Shown piece by piece: positions 60,024 through 64,000 of a stretch of DNA of 64,000 nucleotides (within the stretch, counting starts at the first letter, position 1; the number at the start of each line of letters is the position of its first letter). The notes under the pieces are model-generated. The model saw only the letters and a list, made by a program, of their open reading frames with translations, ran no database searches and was not told the origin of the DNA. The stretch comes from Microbacterium luteolum (GTDB lineage Bacteria; Actinomycetota; Actinomycetes; Actinomycetales; Microbacteriaceae): positions 3,446,950 through 3,510,949 of the forward strand of contig NZ_BAAAUN010000001.1 of NCBI RefSeq assembly GCF_039533965.1, given 5' to 3'. A program made the translations under genes and the position numbers.

Positions 60024-60296
60024 CTACGCGGCGGTCGCGACTCCCGGCTCCCGCGGGCGGGGATGGCCCGCGGCATCCGGATCGCTCTGCGCGAGGAGGG
60101 TGCCGACGTCGATGGCGCGCAACGGATGCGGCTCGTCGGCCCCGGTCACCGGGCGCACGCTCAGCACGACGGCGAGCGTGAGAGCGGTCACGGCGAGAAG
60201 GGCGACGGCGAGACCGAGGGCCGCGGCATCCGGCATCGAGACGAGCCCGAGCGCGGTCGCGAGGATGCTCAGCATCTGCCCGAACCACTCGCTCAT
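60024..60296 (-). CDS. DUF6412 family small membrane protein
   Basis: 90 residues, one hydrophobic helix (about 22-46) after an amphipathic start, then a Pro-rich tail. Start at 60296 with GGGAG upstream. DUF6412 proteins are found next to accessory YidC genes; perhaps a partner or substrate of the insertase (inference). Confidence 0.75.
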   Translation of the reverse strand: MSEWFGQMLSILATALGLVSMPDAAALGLAVALLAVTALTLAVVLSVRPVTGADEPHPLRAIDVGTLLAQSDPDAAGHPRPREPGVATAA

Positions 60297-60375
60297 GCGC
60301 GCTCTCCCTTCCTCCAGCGAGGGTAGCACCGGCGACCGGTTGCGCGATTCGAAAACGAGGTGGGAGGCTCGAAGC

Positions 60376-61422
60376 ATGAGTGACCTTCGCACGCTGCTCG
60401 GGATCGAGCATCCGATCTTCCTCGGTCCGTACGGCGGGCTCTCCTCCGTCGGGCTGACCGCGGCCGTGAGCGACGCGGGCGGCTTCGGCCAGTTCGGCCT
60501 GTACGGCTACGACGGCGACCGCATCCGCGCGACCGGCGCCGAGCTGCGCGCCGCGACCGAGCGGCCGTTCGGGGTCAACATCTGGCTCCCCACCGGCGAC
60601 GAGGTCGCGCCCAATCCGCAGCACACGATCTTCGCCCAGGCGCTGGAGCCGTTCTACGAGGCGGTCGGCGTCGACGTGCCCGCGCGGCCCGAGCAGTACC
60701 TGCCGTCGCTCGACGAGCAGCTCGAGGCGATCTGGGAGATCTCGCCGGCGGTGCTCAGCGTCGTGTTCGGCGTGCCGTCGGCCGAGCTTGTCGATGAGGC
60801 CCGTCGGCGCGGCATCCGCGTGGTGGGAACGGCGACCACGGTCGCCGAGGCCGTCGCGCTCGCGGAGGGCGGCGTCGACGCGATCGTCGCGACCGGGATG
60901 GAGGCCGCGGGGCACCGGGTCTCGTTCCTGCGTCCTGCCGAGGACTCGCTGGTCGGGACCTTCGCACTCATCCCGCAGGTCGTCGACGCGGTGGACGTGC
61001 CGGTGATCGCGGCGGGCGGCATCGCGGACCGGCGCGGCGTCGCGGCGGCCCTCGCACTCGGCGCTTCGGGCGTACAGGTCGGCACGGCGTTCCTGGCCAC
61101 AGAGGAGTCCGCGACGACGGATGCGCACCGGGCGGCGATCCGCGCCACCGCCGCCGACGAGACCGTGCTCACCCGGGCGATGAGCGGTCGGCTCGCGCGC
61201 GGGGCACGCAACAGGGTAGTGCGCGCGATCGAGGCGAGCGGCACCATCGCGCCCTTCCCGATGCAGAACTGGCTGACCGGCCGCTTCCGGACCGCGGCCA
61301 ATCAGCAGGGCCTCGGCGAGCTGCAGGGCCTCTGGATGGGGCAGGTCGCGCCGCTGATCCGCTTCGACACGGCGGCCGAGGTCTTCGCGGAGCTCGTGGC
61401 GGGGGTGCCCGGCGGGCGCTGA
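60376..61422 (+). CDS. Nitronate monooxygenase family protein
   Basis: 348 residues, FMN TIM barrel: GPYGGLSS start, GVNIWLP, GMEAAGHR with the catalytic His, AAGGIADRRG phosphate site. Oxidises nitronates such as propionate-3-nitronate; some members are enoyl reductases. ATG at 60376 with GGAGG upstream; earlier in-frame starts are non-conserved. Confidence 0.88.
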   Translation: MSDLRTLLGIEHPIFLGPYGGLSSVGLTAAVSDAGGFGQFGLYGYDGDRIRATGAELRAATERPFGVNIWLPTGDEVAPNPQHTIFAQALEPFYEAVGVDVPARPEQYLPSLDEQLEAIWEISPAVLSVVFGVPSAELVDEARRRGIRVVGTATTVAEAVALAEGGVDAIVATGMEAAGHRVSFLRPAEDSLVGTFALIPQVVDAVDVPVIAAGGIADRRGVAAALALGASGVQVGTAFLATEESATTDAHRAAIRATAADETVLTRAMSGRLARGARNRVVRAIEASGTIAPFPMQNWLTGRFRTAANQQGLGELQGLWMGQVAPLIRFDTAAEVFAELVAGVPGGR

Positions 61423-61437
61423 CCGCCGGCATCCGGT

Positions 61438-61534
61438 GTTCCGGTCGCACTCCATGCCGCCTGCGCGGCGCCGAGGCGGCCAGAACTGCGACCGGAACGG
61501 GCAGGGGCGGCAGAGATCGCGACCGGAACGGGCA
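61438..61534. terminator. Hairpin and direct repeats between convergent genes
   Basis: GTTCCGGTCGCA (61438-61449) pairs with TGCGACCGGAAC (61487-61498). A second copy of GCGACCGGAACGGGCAG follows near 61518-61534. Likely terminator for the nitronate monooxygenase and purU genes. Confidence 0.5.
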
Positions 61535-61555
61535 GCCGGCTGGGGGTCCGTCGCG

Positions 61556-62407
61556 TCAGAGGATGACGGTGGACTTGCCGTGCACGATCACGCGGTCCTC
61601 GGCGTGCCACTGCACGGCGCGGGCGAGCACCTGGCGCTCGACGTCGGCGCCGCGGCTCTGCAGCTGAGCCGCGGACTCCGAGTGCGTCACGCGCGTGACG
61701 TCCTGCTCGATGATGGGTCCCTCGTCGAGGTCGGCCGTCGCGTAGTGCGCGGTCGCGCCGATCAGCTTCACTCCGCGATCCTTCGCCCGCGCGTACGGGT
61801 TGGCGCCGATGAAGGCAGGCAGGAAGGAGTGGTGGATGTTGATGACCGGAGCACCGAGCCGCTCGATGAAGTCGTCGGTGAGGATCTGCATGTAGCGGGC
61901 GAGCACGACCAGGTCGACGTTGCCCTGCAGCAGCTCGAGCTGGCGCTGCTCCATGAGCTCCTTGTCGCCCGAGGGGATGTGCACGAACGGCACGCCGAAG
62001 GAGCGCACCGACTCGGCGAGGTCCGGGTGGTTCGAGACCACCATCGTGATGTCGATGTCGAGCTGCCCGCGCTGCGTGCGCCACAGCAGCTCCATCAGGC
62101 AGTGGTCGTACTTCGAGACGAAGATCGCGACGCGCTTGCGACGGGCGACGTCGTGGAGCGACCACTCCATGCCGAAGCGCTCGGCGACCACGGCGATGTC
62201 GGCCTCCAGGGCAGGACGTGCGGCAGCGAGTCCGTCGAGGTGGATCACCGTGCGCTGGAAGAAGCGCCCGCCCTCCGAGTCCGTCGAGTGCTGGTCGAGC
62301 GAGATGATGTTCGCGCCGTGCCGCGCGAGCACGCCGGCCACCGCTGCGACGATGCCGGGCTGGTCGTCGCAGGCGATCAGGAGGCGGGCGGTATCGGGCT
62401 GAGACAT
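61556..62407 (-). CDS. purU: Formyltetrahydrofolate deformylase
   Basis: 283 residues. N-terminal ACT domain (8-85), then formyl-transferase-like hydrolase with NIHHSFLPAFIGANPY carrying catalytic residues and a late HYATADLDEGPI Asp loop. Releases formate and free tetrahydrofolate, balancing one-carbon pools. Start at 62407 with GAGGAG upstream. Single gene. Confidence 0.95.
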   Translation of the reverse strand: MSQPDTARLLIACDDQPGIVAAVAGVLARHGANIISLDQHSTDSEGGRFFQRTVIHLDGLAAARPALEADIAVVAERFGMEWSLHDVARRKRVAIFVSKYDHCLMELLWRTQRGQLDIDITMVVSNHPDLAESVRSFGVPFVHIPSGDKELMEQRQLELLQGNVDLVVLARYMQILTDDFIERLGAPVINIHHSFLPAFIGANPYARAKDRGVKLIGATAHYATADLDEGPIIEQDVTRVTHSESAAQLQSRGADVERQVLARAVQWHAEDRVIVHGKSTVIL

Positions 62408-62493
62408 GGAGACTCCTCGAGGGTGTGCATCGATTCTGCCGTGGATGCACACCGGCGGGCTAATCGCGCGAGCCCGGTCGCTACTCTGGAGCG

Positions 62494-62961
62494 GTGACGA
62501 CGACGAGCGCACTTCTCACGCAGGCCGTGCAGGAGCTCGCCGGCGCGCCGAAGGAGGGGCTCGGTGAAGAGCGCGAGTCCCGCTGGCGCGGCCGGCGCAT
62601 CGTGCGTGTCGGCGAGGCCTGGCACCTGGGCGCTCTGCTCCTGACCGAGACGCACGCCCTGGCGACCGCCGAGGTGCTGCGGGCGGCCGACCCCGGACGC
62701 CGTGGCTACACCGCCGAGTCGGCGCGGGCGCGGGCGGAGCGGCGGGCGGAGGCGCTGCGCGGCGGATTCGCCGAGGGCGATGTCGTGCACGTCGGCTGGA
62801 GCGTGATCGACGTGGACGCGGTGGATGCCGGAGTGGCATCAGGTCCGCTCGCGCTGATCGACGGAGTTCCCTCGGTGCGCTGGAGCGCCGCCGGCGGATT
62901 CATGCCGTTGGACGCATACCTGCGCGAACGGGTGCCCCTGCTGCGCGGAGGCGTCGACTAG
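62494..62961 (+). CDS. Hypothetical protein (155 residues)
   Basis: 155 residues, GTG start at 62494 with TACTCT about eight bases upstream, so probably leaderless. Mixed alpha/beta with an Arg/Ala-rich helix (67-90); no known motif or membrane helix. Stop overlaps that of the convergent GATase gene by four bases. Function unknown. Confidence 0.75.
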   Translation: MTTTSALLTQAVQELAGAPKEGLGEERESRWRGRRIVRVGEAWHLGALLLTETHALATAEVLRAADPGRRGYTAESARARAERRAEALRGGFAEGDVVHVGWSVIDVDAVDAGVASGPLALIDGVPSVRWSAAGGFMPLDAYLRERVPLLRGGVD

Positions 62962-63674
62962 GCGAAGGTCTCGGCGAACCGGCGGAGCAGGGCTGCGCCC
63001 TCGGTGACGGATGCCGCGAGCACCTGGCCCTGCACCCGATCGAACTCGTCGGGGTCGAAGTAGCCGGTCGTGCGGTAGAACGTCATGCGGTCGGCGAAGT
63101 CGCGCGGCGTGGGCTCCGGATGGAACTGCGCGGCGTACAGATGAGTGCCGACGCGGTACGCCTGCACGGGGCAGGCCTCGTTCGTCGCCAGCAGCACGGC
63201 TCCGGGCGGAGTGCTCGCCGCGCTCTCCTTGTGCGCCGTGAACACGGTCAGGGCTCGCCCGCTGGGCCCGAAGATCGGATCTTCCGCGCCTTCGGGAGTG
63301 GTGTCGATGACGGCGGCACTGGCCGATTCGGGCCTGTCCGTGACGACCTCGCCGCCCAGCATCCGTGTGACGACGCCGATGCTGAAGCAGGTGAAGAACA
63401 CCGCGATCTCGCCGGCGATGGCCGAGTGCGCGAGCGCCTCGAGATTCGCCTCGACCCGCCGCTGCACCGGAGACTTCGCGTCGTCCGTCACGTTGAACGG
63501 GGACCCGCCGACGACCACGCCGCGGTAGCCACGCAGGCGCGCCGGGTCGAGGGGCTCCTGGAGCAGATCGAGGCGGTCGACCACGTCGGCGCCGAGCGCC
63601 CGCCGGAACGAGGCGTGCTCGGCATCCGCCGCCCCGGTCTCGGGTCGCACGCACACGTAGAGAAGCGAGGCCAT
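62958..63674 (-). CDS. Class I glutamine amidotransferase-like protein
   Basis: 238 residues. Nucleophile C96 in FFTCFSIG and the HPE pair in QFHPEP form a GATase triad. It resembles GMP-synthase-like stand-alone amidotransferases; the partner synthetase is not here. Could also act as a gamma-glutamyl hydrolase. Single gene. Confidence 0.85.
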   Translation of the reverse strand: MASLLYVCVRPETGAADAEHASFRRALGADVVDRLDLLQEPLDPARLRGYRGVVVGGSPFNVTDDAKSPVQRRVEANLEALAHSAIAGEIAVFFTCFSIGVVTRMLGGEVVTDRPESASAAVIDTTPEGAEDPIFGPSGRALTVFTAHKESAASTPPGAVLLATNEACPVQAYRVGTHLYAAQFHPEPTPRDFADRMTFYRTTGYFDPDEFDRVQGQVLAASVTEGAALLRRFAETFA

Positions 63675-63718
63675 CAGGAGATTCTAACGATCGCGCGGTG
63701 GTGTGCCCGCCGCCGACG

Positions 63719-64000
63719 TCACCGGGAGGAATTCGCGGTTCGTCCGCGCACGATCCCGACGAACGTGTCCACATCCGGCGTGGTGCGATCGCGCGGCCAG
63801 ACCAGGGCCACGGTCGACAGCGGGCCGTCGACCAGACGCCGGTGGTCGGCATCCTTGCGGTGGTGCATGCGCGCCAGCGACATCGGCACGATCAGGATGC
63901 CGACCCCGGATGCCGCGGTGGCGATCGCCTCGTCCGTCGGCAGCGGTGCGAACGTCGCCGGACGGGTGCCCGGAAGATCGAGCGGGCCGAGCACGTCGTC
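63719..64000 (-). CDS. LysR-type regulator C-terminal part, cut by window edge
   Basis: The frame is open to the right edge, so only the C-terminal 93 residues are visible: end of the LysR substrate-binding domain (ATAASGVGILIVPMSLAR...) and a short Arg/Ser tail. The GTG at 63994 is internal. Target and effector unknown. Confidence 0.75.
   Translation of the reverse strand, partial: DDVLGPLDLPGTRPATFAPLPTDEAIATAASGVGILIVPMSLARMHHRKDADHRRLVDGPLSTVALVWPRDRTTPDVDTFVGIVRGRTANSSR

Overview
The window is a high-GC actinobacterial chromosome segment. The sequence points to the Microbacteriaceae, most likely Microbacterium or a close relative. The clues are a DUF222/13E12-type HNH gene, the DUF6412-YidC pair, DUF7882 genes, frequent GTG starts, many leaderless genes with a TANNNT -10 just upstream of the start codon, and dense ATGA or GTGA overlaps inside operons. 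Both edges cut genes: a zinc alcohol dehydrogenase at the left and a LysR-type regulator at the right. I see no rRNA, tRNA, CRISPR array, insertion sequence or prophage. Species assignment is inference.

Layout. 1-5.8 kb: sugar or polyol catabolism genes (alcohol dehydrogenase, SDR, two-subunit transketolase, HAD phosphatase, AroE-like dehydrogenase, UlaG-like hydrolase). 6-12 kb: HNH protein, CDGSH protein with a haem-oxygenase-fold iron enzyme, a membrane protein and three secreted or anchored unknowns. 12-17 kb: GH114 lipoprotein, FMN reductase, DUF899 protein, MFS exporter and a YbdK-type ligase. 17-19.6 kb: small stress-type proteins (Rho-N/SAP protein, two-helix membrane protein, CsbD, Cys/Met-rich copper protein) and an FBP-domain protein. 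19.6-26.2 kb: LacI-controlled sugar ABC importer with a GH3 glycosidase. 26.2-30.3 kb: tryptophan catabolism (TDO, amidohydrolase, kynureninase, PaaX-like regulator). 30.3-35.4 kb: amidase and agmatine deiminase, divergent from a TetR regulator and a PLP decarboxylase. 35.5-41.4 kb: a lipase-type hydrolase, an asymmetric heterodimeric ABC transporter behind an iron-box-like site, and a TetR/MBL pair. 41.4-45.9 kb: isochorismatase and NCS1 permease, M18 aminopeptidase, and an EamA transporter behind what looks like a guanidine-I (ykkC) riboswitch. 45.9-48.2 kb: LuxR response regulator, a 15-residue peptide gene, a histidine kinase and a highly structured non-coding stretch. 48.2-55.7 kb: phosphonate uptake and breakdown (GntR, PhnD, PhnC, fused PhnE, FAD oxidoreductase, phosphonatase-like HAD, alcohol dehydrogenase). 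55.7-64 kb: FHA-like protein, a divergent DUF7882 pair, stress-type SDR, EamA transporter, YidC with DUF6412, nitronate monooxygenase, PurU, GATase and LysR.

Cross-cutting signals. An 11-bp motif, GTCAAYCCCYT, lies 58-87 bp upstream of four stress-type genes and may mark a shared regulon. Two families of small palindromic repeats are scattered through the window. Several copies are inside, or fused to, coding sequence: the amidohydrolase, the isochorismatase N terminus, the PaaX N terminus and the PhnE N terminus. The most promising candidates for something undescribed are the peptide/kinase/regulator locus at 45.9-48.2 kb, the riboswitch-EamA pair, and the amidohydrolase sitting where the kynurenine formamidase would be expected.
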